From Desmodesmus armatus (lineage: Eukaryota > Chlorophyta > Chlorophyceae > Sphaeropleales > Scenedesmaceae): a DNA stretch of 64,000 nt. How positions within the stretch are numbered: position 1 is the first letter of the stretch; every line of letters begins with the position of its first letter. Shown here in pieces: positions 22,031 to 33,300 of the stretch. The notes beneath the pieces were generated by a model that ran no database searches, was not told the origin of the DNA, and saw nothing but the letters and a program-made list of their open reading frames with translations. The stretch covers positions 117,001 through 181,000 of the forward strand of contig VIIQ02000678.1 of the NCBI GenBank assembly GCA_007449985.2. The letters are read 5' to 3'. The translations under genes were made by a program, and so were the position numbers.

Positions 22031-24647
22031 TGTAGTTCATGGTGTGAAGTTGGGTGTGAAGTTGGGTGAGAGCTTTGTTTGGGCATGCTTTCCTTCAGCA
22101 GAGGTTTGTGGTGACTTCACGGCATGAACCCTGGGGGTGTGAGTGCTTTGTCGCACATCCCTCCTTGTTACCCCCCTTGGGGATGAGCACCAGTTCCACA
22201 AGGTTCAGCCTGAGAAGCGGGACGGGTGAGTTTCAAGCAGGGCTTTAGGTTTGCAGCAGCAGGGTGTGGAGACGTGAGGGTTTTGGGTTGTGTTTGGATG
22301 AGCAAACGCTGCAAGCATCCCAGCTCGGCCCTGTGGAAACAGCCCTTGAGCAAGACCCACAGTCAGCAGGCAGCGGGGTTCAGAGGAAGGGCTTTGATAG
22401 GCTTGTGCCTTGCTGTTGACGAGGATGTTCGTCGTGCAGTGTTTTTGATCTGAAGAGGCAGGGTTGGCGGCTGTCTGCTGCTGACCCCTTCCAACTGCAC
22501 TACGGTGCAGTTTGGTCGTGGAGCTACACCACTGCTTGGCGTCTGAGGGGTATCTTCTGCGCAGGCAGGCAGGGTATAAAGTACACCCCTCAGGCTTGGC
22601 ACTTTACTGGGTCCGGCTGGTGCTAGTTGTGGCTGTGCAGCTTGCAGCTTGTCCTTCCCCTTCTTTTGTCGTCGCCTGCCCCCTGCGTGTATGCCAAATC
22701 TGTTGCGTCCCTAATCCAGTTGACCAGCACGCACCATGCTGTTGGCGGCTTTGTGCTGGTTGCTCTGCGAAAGATTCCGACACCTGCAGAGCTCTGGCCG
22801 CAGATCGTTGAGTGTGCTGTCAATTGTCAAGCTGGTCACCTATGTTTGTTGTCAATTTCACAGCCGGCAGTTTGTCGTCCTGCTGGGCCTTCCGAAGTTT
22901 TGGTCTGCGATGCTCGTCGAGTTGTCGCCAGGGATCACCTGGGCCTGGGCGCCATTGGTCGCCTCGAGTGCCGGGTGCTTGGGGCCCCTGGCACTTGCCC
23001 GTAGGGAAGTTGGTGTTGCCATGCAGCTGCTGTGTGGGGTGTGACCACAGTTGAACACGAGTTAGCTGCGCGGAGTGTGCCCACGGCTGATCCCACGGTT
23101 GAAATTTCAACTTGCCGACATCACGGTTGGGTTGGGCTGGGTTGAGACCTTGCTTTTGTCGTTGCGGCATGACAGGTCGGGGGAGGAGGGCCCTTGTGCT
23201 GTCACAGCTTGTGTGCTGTCCGACAGCTTGGTCGGACTGGGGGCAGCCTGCATGCGCCACCTTCTGCTGTATTGCGGCTGTGTGTACTTTGTTGTGCCGG
23301 TGTGCGCGCTTGTGTGTACATACAGGCACGCCGTGTGGCAATCCTGTGCACAGAGCCGTACGGTGCTTTGCTGCGGCCCGGTGTGCATGGCGCAGATGGC
23401 TGCAGTTGTGGCATCTGCTGCCTTTCTCTCGCAGTGCAGTTCACAGCTGTTTGAGCGAGTGGTGAAAGCCTCTTGCTGGAGCAGTTTCCAGCAAGTGTTG
23501 ACTTGGCGCTTTCTTGGTGCACTGTTGTGCATGCGTCATGGAGCTGCGGAGTGTTTGATGCCTGGCCTGACTTGTCCACTGGGTGGCAACAAGCAGCTTG
23601 GCGGACTGGGGAGCTTCAGATCCGGGATGTCGGGCAAGCATCATGCTTCCAAGATGAGATGCTGCAGGTCGCAACACCTGTTGTGCGCTGGCTGGGTGGC
23701 TGATGTTCGGCCCCAAGTGCGGCGTGTACCCTGGGTCTGAGAGCATGCGAGCCACATCTGTATTGGCGTCAGGCTTATGTGTGGCGCCAGGCTTATGTGT
23801 GTGTGTGTGGCGTCAGGCTTATGTGTGTGTGGCGTCAGGCTTATGTGTGTGTGGCGTCAGGCTTATGTGTGTGTGTGTGTGTGTGGCGTCAGGCTTATGT
23901 GTGTGTGGCGTCAGGCTTATGTGTGTGTGGCGCCAGGCTTATGTGTGCAGCTGCCTGCGGGTATAGGTTCGAGTGTACCTGTCACTCTGGGGGACTTCCT
24001 CAACAGCCTAGCAGTGAGGCTGGTCTTCCTTGTGGTGTGTGGTTGGAAACGTTTGTGTATGTATGCTTTTTGTGTATTGTGGGCATGACTTGTGGGTTAT
24101 CGTTTGGGGGGGGGGGGGGTCCTGACGTGCCTGGTTGCGTCATATGTGAGCTGCAGAACCTATGTCAACAACGCGCCGCCGAAGAGGCGGCTGTCACAGT
24201 GTCAGCAATAGGTTGTAACAGCTGTACCCTGGCTGTACGTGATGGCGTTTGGAGGAGCATACAGGGGTGTCGAGAGTGTTGCTGACGTCGAGAGTGTGTA
24301 TAGTCTGCAACAGGCACACTCTGCACACCTCTCTCGGGTAGGCCCAATCTTGGCAATCAGCTTGCGCCCCTCCCCCCCCCCTCCTCGAAGGGGGGGGATT
24401 CCTTGACTACCCTTTTGTGCCTCCCATCAGCGGGCCTCGCTTGGTGCCGAGCACCAGTGGTGCAGACCAAATGCATGTCTTCTACGTGCTCAATGGGTTG
24501 GTGAGCTGTTAGTGAGTTTAGTCATCTGGTCCCGAAACTTCCACATTTGACCCGTTGACTTGCTGCAAGAGAATTATATTGAAGCAGCGTACTTTTGGGT
24601 TCCCGAGTCAGTTGTATCCCCGGCTTTGTGCGGCCTGAAGCAGCAGC
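22031..24647. other. 2.6 kb without a convincing gene
   Basis: Begins with the 3' flank of the GOST-like gene. A short echo of its last exon lies at about 22203-22224 (CCTGAGAAGCGGGACGGGTG against GCTGAGAAGCGGGATTGATG at the stop). A minisatellite follows at 23764-23946 and a G-run at 24107-24119. The 221-codon open frame at 23075-23740 has no recognisable domain and looks spurious. Confidence 0.5.
23764..23946 (+). repeat. Minisatellite, GGCGYCAGGCTTATG(TG)n
   Basis: Eight units of GGCG(T/C)CAGGCTTATG separated by (TG)2-8, the TG stretches making the unit length vary between about 18 and 30 bp. Confidence 0.93.
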
Positions 24648-26511
24648 ATGGCGGGTGACGGAAGCAGTAGCGGCGAGAAAGGCGTCAGCAAAAAGAAGCT
24701 GCACCACCTCAACCCTCGCAGGCGCATCAAGCTGAAACAAAAGCTTCCGGATCAGCCTGTATCAGAGGAGGAGAAGCACCGGCGTTCCGAGCAGAAAAAG
24801 CGCAGGGTGAGTGCAGCAGCAGGAAGAGCAGCTGCAGCAGCAGCGGCAGCAGCAGAGTGGGGACTTCCGCTTGTTAGTACCGTGAGGCTCTGGTCGTATG
24901 AACAAGCTTTATGACAGAGTATCAAGCTGTATGGTCCCCTCTCCGGCAGTCCCCTTGTTCACATGTCTGGTGTGCGTGTGTGCGGGGCGGGGGGGAGGGG
25001 GGTGGTCTCAATAGCAGGTGCACCCCCCACGTGTGGGTCTTAGAGGTGCAGCGGCAATGTCGCAGTGGAGTCTGTCAAGGGTATTTAATGATGTGGGGAT
25101 GGCAGGTTTTGCGAAGCTGTGCTTGGTCTGCTAGCCGATGTTGACACCCCCCCCCCCCCCCCCGTGTCTTGCAGGAGCTTGCCCTGAAGCTTCGTGCTGA
25201 GGGTCGCTCCTACAGCAACGAGACCTTCAACCGCAAGAAGCGCATCGCTGCCTTCAAGGGAGATGGGCAGGCAGGCCCAAGAAAAAGATCAAGGTCAAGT
25301 CATCACAGCGCAACAAGGCACCATACAACGTGAGTCAAACTGGGTTTAGTAACCCGCCAGTCACCAGCAACGTCAGGGCATCGTGCAGCTGGTTGAGCTC
25401 GAGTGGCACACCAGCAGCAGCAGCAGCAGTGGCACCAGCAGCAGCAGCAGCAGCGCCAGCAGCAGCAGCAGCAGCAGCAGCGCCAGCAGCAGTGGCACAC
25501 CAGCAGTGCTAGTTGAGGGTGGGAGTTTGCGCCCCCCCGGAGCCCAACAGAAGGAAGACCCCTCATCTTGTGCCTCCCCTCCCTCCCCTTCCTCCACTCC
25601 CCCACCCCCCCCAAAGCCTGCAAAGCATTGCGCCGGCTACACCCCCCCCCTCCTGCCAACTTCCGCTCATGCACCCCCCCCCCTCCCCGTTCTCCATGCC
25701 CCCCCCCCCCTGTCCCCCCCCCCTTCTGCCCTGTGCAGGTGATCATCCTCCCGATTGCGTGGCACCAGCGCAAGGAGGAGACAGCCCGCATCCTGGCTGC
25801 TGCTGAGAAGGCTGAGCAGATGCTCAACGCTGCAGGGGTAACCACACGCATTGACGACACTGACAACTACACGCCGGGACAGAAGATGAAGTACTGGTGG
25901 GTGAAGGAGGGCGGGGAAGGGAGGGGGATGCAGAAGGTGGGGGGGTTGGGAGGGTATTGGGGAGGGTGCGCAGGGGTCACCACACGCATCGACGACATTG
26001 ACAACTACACGCCGGGACAGAAGATGAAGTACTGGTGGGTGAAGGAGGGGGGGGATGCAGAAGGTGGACGGGGGGCGGGGGGGGGGGTAACAGGAGGGTT
26101 TGCAGGGGTCTGCTCATCTGTCTGTGCGTGGAGTGCATGTGGCTCGATATCACATATGTCTGTCACCCCCCCCCCCCCAACACACTCACCCCGCCCCGCC
26201 CCGACACCACGCCCCTTCCCCCTTACAAGCGCGCCCATGCGAATCAAATCCCTCAAATTATCGTTTGTTCCATTGTTTCCGCCGCCTCTCCTCTTCCCCC
26301 CTCCCACCATGCACACACAGGGAGCTGCGTGGTGTGCGTGTGCGTTTGGAGATAGGTCCCAAGGAGAGCCTGGCAGGCAGTGCAGTGCTGGCAGTGGCTG
26401 CTGGTGCACCCGGTGAGGTGGCAGCAAAGAGCAGCGTCAAACTGCAGGAGCCACTGCTCAGCACACGAGTGAAGGCGGCACTCACGCAGCTGGGGGAGAA
26501 GACAGGGGCAG

Positions 26512-26561
<50 letters not shown>

Positions 26562-27260
26562 GACAAGCAGGAGCAGCAGCAGAAGCAGAAGCAGGAAGAG
26601 GAGGAAGGGGACAGTGGGAGTGAGGAGGGAGGGGAGGGGGACGAGGGGGAGAAGGGGTCCAAGAAGCGGCAGAAACGGTCAGAAGCAGCAGCAGCAGATG
26701 CTGATGAGCCAGAACAGCAGCAGCAGCAGCAGAGGAAGAAGAAGAAGCAGAAGGGTGCTGCTGCTGGTGATGATGAAGGGGGGCAGGGCTTAAGCAAGGA
26801 GGAGCGGCAGCAGCAGAAGCAGCAAGCCAAGGAGAAGCTGAAGCAGAAACTCAAGGCCCTTACGCAGGACGAACCAGCAGCAGCAGACGAACAGGATGAC
26901 CAGCAGCAGCAGCAGCAGCAGCAGCAGAAGGTAGCAAAGCCTGACAAGCAGCAGCAGAAGGAGGCAAAGCGTGACAAGCAGCAGCAGCAGCAGCAGCAGG
27001 CAGAAGTTCAAAATCCAGATGCACTCGAGGACGATTTCGAGTTCCTTGCTGAAGGGGCGGCGGCTGACGATGCAGCAGCAGCAGCAGCAGTACCAGCTGG
27101 CAGGCAGGGCAAGAAGTTCCAGAACAAGCAGCGGGGCCGGAAACCGGCAGCAGCGGCGGCGGCAGCAATGGCAGCAAATGGCGGTGTCAGTTTGGGGCTG
27201 TCTGGGGCGTGGGAGGGGGACAAGGGCAGCCAGAAAAGAAAAAGGGTACTAAGGTCGTGA
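24648..27260 (+). CDS. Stand-alone prolyl-tRNA-synthetase-type anticodon-binding-domain protein (4 exons, apparent frameshift in exon 2)
   Basis: Exons are 24648..24806, 25175..25329, 25739..25896 and 26321..27260. Exon 2 is 155 nt, one short of a whole number of codons. Its first part reads ELALKLRAEGRSYSNETFNR in one frame and its end reads KKKIKVKSSQRNKAPYN in another, so a base seems missing near 25265-25276 (GGGCAGGCAGGCCC). Exon 3 (VIILPIAWHQRKEETARILA, then TRIDDTDNYTPGQKMKYW) and the start of exon 4 (ELRGVRVRLEIGPKESLAGS) match the class II anticodon-binding fold, closest to eukaryote/archaeal-type ProRS (DDxDNYxPGxKxxxWELxGVPxRxEIGP). No class II catalytic motifs are present and exon 1 is a short basic tail, so it cannot be a complete synthetase. 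The C-terminal half is Gln/Lys/Glu/Ala-rich with a (CAG)12 tract and ends KSQKRKRVLRS. Role unknown; tRNA or RNA binding is an inference. Confidence 0.75.
25831..26110 (+). repeat. Exon 3 donor edge duplicated in the anticodon-binding gene
   Basis: The exon 3 end from GCAGGGGT(A/C)ACCACACGCAT to AAGATGAAGTACTG/gtgggtgaagg (25832-25906) recurs at 25970-26045 with only a few substitutions; the intronic GATGCAGAAGGTGG is also shared. A third, truncated unit starts at about 26098 (TTTGCAGGGGTC). The period is 138 bp. The copy begins with a usable GCAG acceptor and ends with a usable donor. Confidence 0.93.
26515..26556 (+). repeat. (CAG)n coding for polyglutamine
   Basis: A run of about 13 CAG triplets in frame in exon 4 of the anticodon-binding gene, ending in CAA. 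Confidence 0.9.
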
Positions 27261-27314
27261 AGTTTTGAGGCCGTGTGTCTGTGGTGTGATGACTGTCATA
27301 TGGACAATACAGCA

Positions 27315-27319
27315 TGTAA
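27315..27319 (+). terminator. Candidate poly(A) signal TGTAA
   Basis: TGTAA (the common green-algal poly(A) signal) lies 55 nt after the stop codon of the anticodon-binding gene. Confidence 0.35.
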
Positions 27320-28497
27320 TTCCATTTGGTGAGGGTGTCAGGTCGTCACACCCTCAACCACCCGTTGCTGTTGGTTTGACTTTCGGGGTGAGTGCATGTG
27401 CACGTCACAGTTATGTTCCAGAACATGTAACAGCTGTGGATGCGACATGTATGGGCATGTGCATCGTGTGGGCTTGGAGGGTAGGGGAAGGTGCAGCAGG
27501 GGGTGGTGGCTGTGCAGGAGGGGTGAGGGACAGACGGCCCCTGGGTTGCAGGAATGCATGGAGAACGAGAACGCTGTGAGGGTTGACACAGGGAATAGTG
27601 GGAACAGTGTGGGCGGACACAGGTCATTTGGCCATCTCGAAAGGGGGGCAGTGAATTGAAAGTCTGTGGCAGCTCTGTTCTCCAGCTTGTGGAAGTTTGT
27701 GCAGGAAATTTGTGCCACAAACAGGGGGCGGTGAGCGCAGTGTCCAGTGGACAGCAGGAGTGTGGCAAAGGGGGGGGGGGGGAGGAAACACAGCTCAACT
27801 CCTGACCCGAAAAGTGCAGGTGTCTTGTGTGCGTGACAAGGTTTGCGACGTGCGCCACTCTCACCCTCTACTGAGTCCTAACCTTCTGCATCTGCTACAT
27901 CTGGGAGTTGTGTTGACCAAGGCTCAGCGTGTAAAAAATGTTGGTAGTGCGTCAGATTCACAGCGGCTGCATGCAGTGTTGCGTGCCTCATAGTCTAGTT
28001 TTGCCAGTTGTGCCAGACACTTGCACGCTAAGCTGGCGTAGCCACCCTCCAATCAGGCCACATGCTCCTCGTGACGTGGCCACTGTACTCATTTGTTGCT
28101 GTGCTTCATGAATGCACATCCCCCGGCATGCAAGCAAGGCAAGGGCTGCATCGTACATAACTTGCAGCTGGCCTGCAGGTGCAGATGTGCCAGGCTGGCA
28201 GCTGTGCCAGGAGCAGTTGGCCAGCAGCTCTGAAGCTGATGTGGGAATGGATTGTTTGAGTAGTGAATCACGTAACTGCCGTTGCTGCTGAGGGCAAGCA
28301 GCATCTAGGCAGGGTGGTTGCTGTGGCAGTGCTGTGTGACAGGCTGTCAAGGTGTTTGAACTTGGGAGCGAGACCTTGGTCAGTCTGCGTGTATCTTTTG
28401 CAAGTCATGCAAGTCATTTTTTCCTCGTGCTGTCACGCATCCACCATGAGTTGAGCAGCGTATGAGGGCGAGCTGCCTCAGACAGATCTCCAAAGCC
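27320..28497. other. Intergenic, about 1.2 kb
   Basis: Lies between the anticodon-binding gene and the nuclease gene. It holds a G-run at about 27770-27782 and scattered short frames. Nothing recognised beyond presumed UTR and promoter. Confidence 0.5.
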
Positions 28498-30334
28498 ATG
28501 GAGAGGTTGCCGAAGGACGTCTGCTATGCATGGGTGCAGAGTGGGTTCTGCCGGCGAGGTGGTGCCTGCAAGTTCTTACATCCACAGCAAGGCATGCCTC
28601 AAGGCCAGCAACAGCAGCAACAACCACAGATGATGCCGCAGCAGCAGCATGGCCAGCAGCAAGACCTGTATGGGCCTGCGTCAGGGCAGTGGGACACGAC
28701 TCAGCAGCAACAGCAACAGCAACCGCAGCTTTGGAATGTCGACCTCCAAGGGAATGTGCAGCAGCAGAGCCAGCCCAGCCAGAGGGCGCCCCTGTCGACT
28801 GGTGCCATGTTGGGATTGCACCCCCCAGCACAACCGCTTGACATGCAAGCCCCCCTGGAGCAGCAGCAGCCTCAGCAGTATATTGAGCAGCAGAACCAGT
28901 ACCAGCAGCAGCAGTACATGGAACCAGCCAGCCAGGCCATGCAGCAGGGCACCTGGGAGCAGCAACTGCCCATGCAGCAACAGGAGGTCCTGGCGCCAAC
29001 CATGCATCAGTCTTCATACATGCAGGATCCGATGCAGCAGCAGTATATGGAGCCAGCTATACAGCAGTCTGGCTACGTGCAGGATACCATGCAGCAGCAG
29101 CAGCAGTATGTGGACCCAGCCATGCAGCAGTCTTCCTACGTGCAGGATACGATGCAGCAGCAACAGTGGGTAGAGCCGCTGCAGCTGCAGCAGCAGCAAT
29201 ACGGGGAGCCAGCCATGCAGCAGTCTGAGTACATGCAGGCCCCGATGCAGCAGCAGCAGTACATGGAGCCAGCCATGCAGCATTCAGCACCCATGCAGGC
29301 ACCCATGCAGCAACAGCAGCAGTACATGGAGCCAAATATGCAGCACTCAGCACCCATGCAGGCCTCGATGCAGCAGCAGCAGTACATGGAGCCAGCAATG
29401 CAGCAGGCTTCCTACATGCAGCCTCCCATGCAGCCACAGCAGCAACCGCAGCAGCAGTACATGGAGCCACCCATGCAGGCCCCCATGCGCCACCAGCCGC
29501 CCCCCATGGCCCCAGCACAGCAGCGCGCGCCACTGATGCAGCCAGGACAGCTGCGCCAGGGACCTCCCGATGCGCAGCGCCACCAGCAGCAGCGGTACCA
29601 GCAGGACTTCGCTGGCTTACAGGGAATGGGTGGCCCACAAGCCTTTGGTGGCCCGCAAGCCATCGATGGCCCGCAGGCAATGGGTGGGCCACTGGCAATG
29701 GGCGGGGTCCCACCGGCTGTTGGTGGGCCGCAGCCAGGTGGTGGCCCACAGGCAGGGAACAGAGGTGATCCTAGGGCCCCGGCCTTCCAGGGCCCTGCAG
29801 GCAGGAACGGCCCTCCTGGCCCTGCAGGAAGGGATGGCCCACCTGGCTTTGCAGGCAGGAACGGCCCTCCTGGGCCCAGGGGTGGCCAGGAGCCTGCGAG
29901 GGAGCCCCGCAGGGAGCTGCCCCCTGAGCCTACTGAGCCAGCATACAAGACGCGTGTGTGGCACAAGACCCTGGGAGATGCAGTGAGTGTTATATGTGGT
30001 AGGAGTTTGACGAGGTTTTGTAGTTGAAGACACATGTCGTTTGTGGTTGTTGCAATGGAGTCTGTCCAACATGCAGGGGGCCGTGCACCCAGCTAGCATA
30101 GGGGTTGCGGTGGTGACAGTTGTGCAGCAGCAGCTGCTGCTGAGGAGGCCATGTTGGACTCTGCCTTTTTCTGTGTCAGGGCCTCTGCTTGTCATTCACG
30201 TGCTTCTGTGGATGTCAGGATGCAAGAGTGGTGCTATGTGTAGGAAGCTTGGTTGGAGTCAAGCCAATGCAATCATACTGACAGTGGTACTAGTAGTCAG
30301 ATTCCATGTGGTGACCTACGACTGTGTGTACCGT

Positions 30335-30385
<51 letters not shown>

Positions 30386-33300
30386 TGCAGGAGCTCCCTG
30401 CTGGCCTGAAGGTCCGTGTGATGTCCTACAATCTGCTGGCTGACGAGCTGGTGAGTGGGGGCGGACCTTGTAAGCTTCACCAGCCCTGGCATTGGCCTGA
30501 TGCACATGCAAGCAACATAGCACTCCATTGCCCTGTTTGGTATGTAAGGCATTTTGTCTGTGTGATATGGCTGCCGACAGCAGGCATGTGGCTCATGGTT
30601 GTTCCACTGCTTTCAATCAAAAGGACTGCTTCCAGTCAAGGTGATTTCCACGTAGTGGTGATTTCCACGTAGTGCAAGGCGCGCCATCACAGCAACCAGG
30701 AACTGAGGCCTCCATGATCTGCCATTGACTGATGCCTGTGTACATGTGCTGCTGGCGCTGTTGTCAACACACCCTCCCACCCACCCTGCTCCCCCCCCCC
30801 CCGTCAGGCCCACGAGCACCGTGCTGAGCTGTACTACCACACCCGCATGGACCACCTGCTGTGGCCACGGAGGTGGGCACTCATCAAGGAGGAGATCGAG
30901 CACCACAGGGTGAGCGGGGGCGGCCACTGCGTGAGTAAGCAGTGTGTGGGCATTTTGAGGGGCTTGCTGGGGACGACAGCAGTGCTTTTATGGTCATGCA
31001 ATGGGTGTATCGCGTGTGGTGTGGCTTGGGCAACAAGTAAGGCAGTTGCTTGGTGCAACATGGGGCTTGCGTTGGTGCAACATGGGGCTTGTGTTGGTTT
31101 GAGCAGCGGGCTTTTCAATTGCAGTATCGGCTGCATACTTTCATGCGTAAGCTACAGCACCCGCCGCACAGCTTGGTAGTAGGGACAGGCTGGTGCGGTC
31201 AAACACAGCACAAGCAGCCATGGGGGTTGAAGGTGAGCACCGTGGACCGCACCAAGGCAATCGTGCGTATCGAGAGACTTATGGTGAGGGGTGGGGTAGG
31301 TGGGGTGGGGTGAGGGCCAGAGGCATGGGTGCTGGCACACCGGGTTGCCTGCTGCATGCGTGCTGCCGCAATACATCGAGGCTCCAGGTAAGTGTAAGGA
31401 GATGATAACCCCAAGCATGAACCACATTCAGTGCCACCTCCCTTTAGAGGGGCGAGTGTGCGCATATGCCTTTGGATCCAACAACGACAGTGATTTGCAC
31501 ACTGCCGCACCAGTATGACCCACAAGCACAAGAAGCCAAGGTTGGTGGAGCCGTACCTTGTGGCGTCGGAAGTCAGGGGAATTTGCTTGCCAGGGTTCAG
31601 TGTTGCTGTTGCAATCAACAAGTGCACCTACCCAGCATGCTGCTATTCTGTGTAGTTCTCCTTTTTCATGCCCTGGCGCTGGACCGCAATCCTGTGTTGC
31701 ACCCCCTTGTGCCGCATGGCCCCCCGGTACGTCGTGTCCCGTGCAGCCTGATGTGCTGTGCCTGCAAGAAGTAGACCACTGGAAGCAAGTGAGGGACGAG
31801 CTGCAGGACATGGGGTGAGCGGGGGGACGGACTGAGAGGGATGGGGGGAGGGGGGGGGGGGAGGGGCAATGGCAGGTGCAGAGCGGAGGGGGGGGGCGCA
31901 GTGGGCGAGGGAGGGGGGGAAAGCGGCAAGTGAGGGACGTGCCGCAGGACCTGGGGTGCGCGGCAATACATCGATCTGGGGTGAGGCGGATGGGGCGAAG
32001 GGCCAGCGCATGGGGGACGGGGGGGGGGGGGGGGGGGAGACACCATTGCGCATGGGGCGATAGTCAGGATGCACCTGCGTTGGTGTGCGTGTAGCCTGAA
32101 CATGATTTGCAGGCAATGCACTAGAGTGGTTTTGGTGGGGGCATTATGCGTGCGAATCAAGGAAAGGAGTACACGTGGAAGGCGGTACAACTATGTAGGC
32201 AGGAGTGTGGTGTGGTTCTGGAGTGAGGTCGATACACACTGGATGGTAAGCATCATCAGGCTCATGGGGGGCCAACAGGCGTGACACACCTACAAGGCCA
32301 TCCGTGCTACTTGATTGTGGCGCAGGGCCAGGCTTGGGGTAGGGATGCGGTGTCCATAGGAGGGGTCTGCATGTTTGGGTTTCTGTGAAGGAGGCTTGCA
32401 TGTGGGGTTTCTGCGGCGTGCGGCCTGCACAGTTTGTTTTCAGGTGGGTGGTGTGCATCAAACACGTGAATTAAACCATCGCACACATTAGCTTGTGCGT
32501 GACCACAAGCAGCAGCACAGTGGCGCCCTGCCAGCGCCAGCAGGCCACTGCCAGCTGCAGGCCTCCTGTCGTTTGATGGGAGTGCTTCCTTCAAAAAGAG
32601 CCTCAACACCATTGTATTGAAGCACACATTGGTGTGCATGCTCATCTGCGTGTGCTTGTGTGCAGGTACGAGGGTCAGTACCTGCAGCGCTCTGGAGGCA
32701 GGCCAGATGGATGTGCTACGCTGTGGTAAGTGTGATTTGCAGGATGTGTGAGGCAGCAGGAGGTTGAGCTTGGGTCAGTGCGCTTACGTCGTACACATGT
32801 CAAGCACAGGCAGCTGATTGAGGAGTATGTTCTTTTATGGGAGCAGGCCAATGTCCCATGTGCAATCACCGCTTCTCCCCTGTGGTAGTACCTTATGTTT
32901 TGCTGCTGCTGCTGCTGCACGTCCCACTCACGCAGGAGGTCCAGCCGGTTTGAGCTGGTCGCGGTCAACCGCCTCAACTTCTCAGAGTTTGACCTGCGAG
33001 ACAACGTCGGTCTCATGGCCGTCCTCAAGAACCGAACAGCAGCAGCACCCGGCAGCAGCGCCGCCGAGCGGCGTGCACGCATCAGCAGCAGCGGCAGGCG
33101 CGGCATGCTGGGGCGCCGCAGCCGCAGCGGCAGGCGCATCGGCAGCAGCGACGAGAGCAGCACCAGCAGCGAAAGCGAGTCCGATAGCAGTGAAGAGGAC
33201 CGCAGCGTGCCAGCGCCCCGCATCGCCCTGCGCGCGCAGGAGGCCGCCGCCGCCGCTCGCAGCAGCCGGGATCGCGATCGCGATCGCGTCCAACGCCGCC

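Noticed and set aside
22203..22232. Copy of the GOST last-exon end in its 3' flank
   Set aside because: Only about 15 matching bases, too short to count firmly with the other exon-edge copies; mentioned in the region note only.
23075..23740. 221-codon plus-strand frame
   Set aside because: No domain; composition resembles the other random frames in this region; no splice context.
23764..23946. CRISPR array
   Set aside because: The units are short, directly adjacent minisatellite units with (TG)n slippage and no unique spacers; the genome is eukaryotic.
28478..29749. Antisense frames across the Met/Gln region of the nuclease gene
   Set aside because: CAG repeats read as CTG/TGC on the other strand give long Ala/Cys/Leu frames; no independent evidence.
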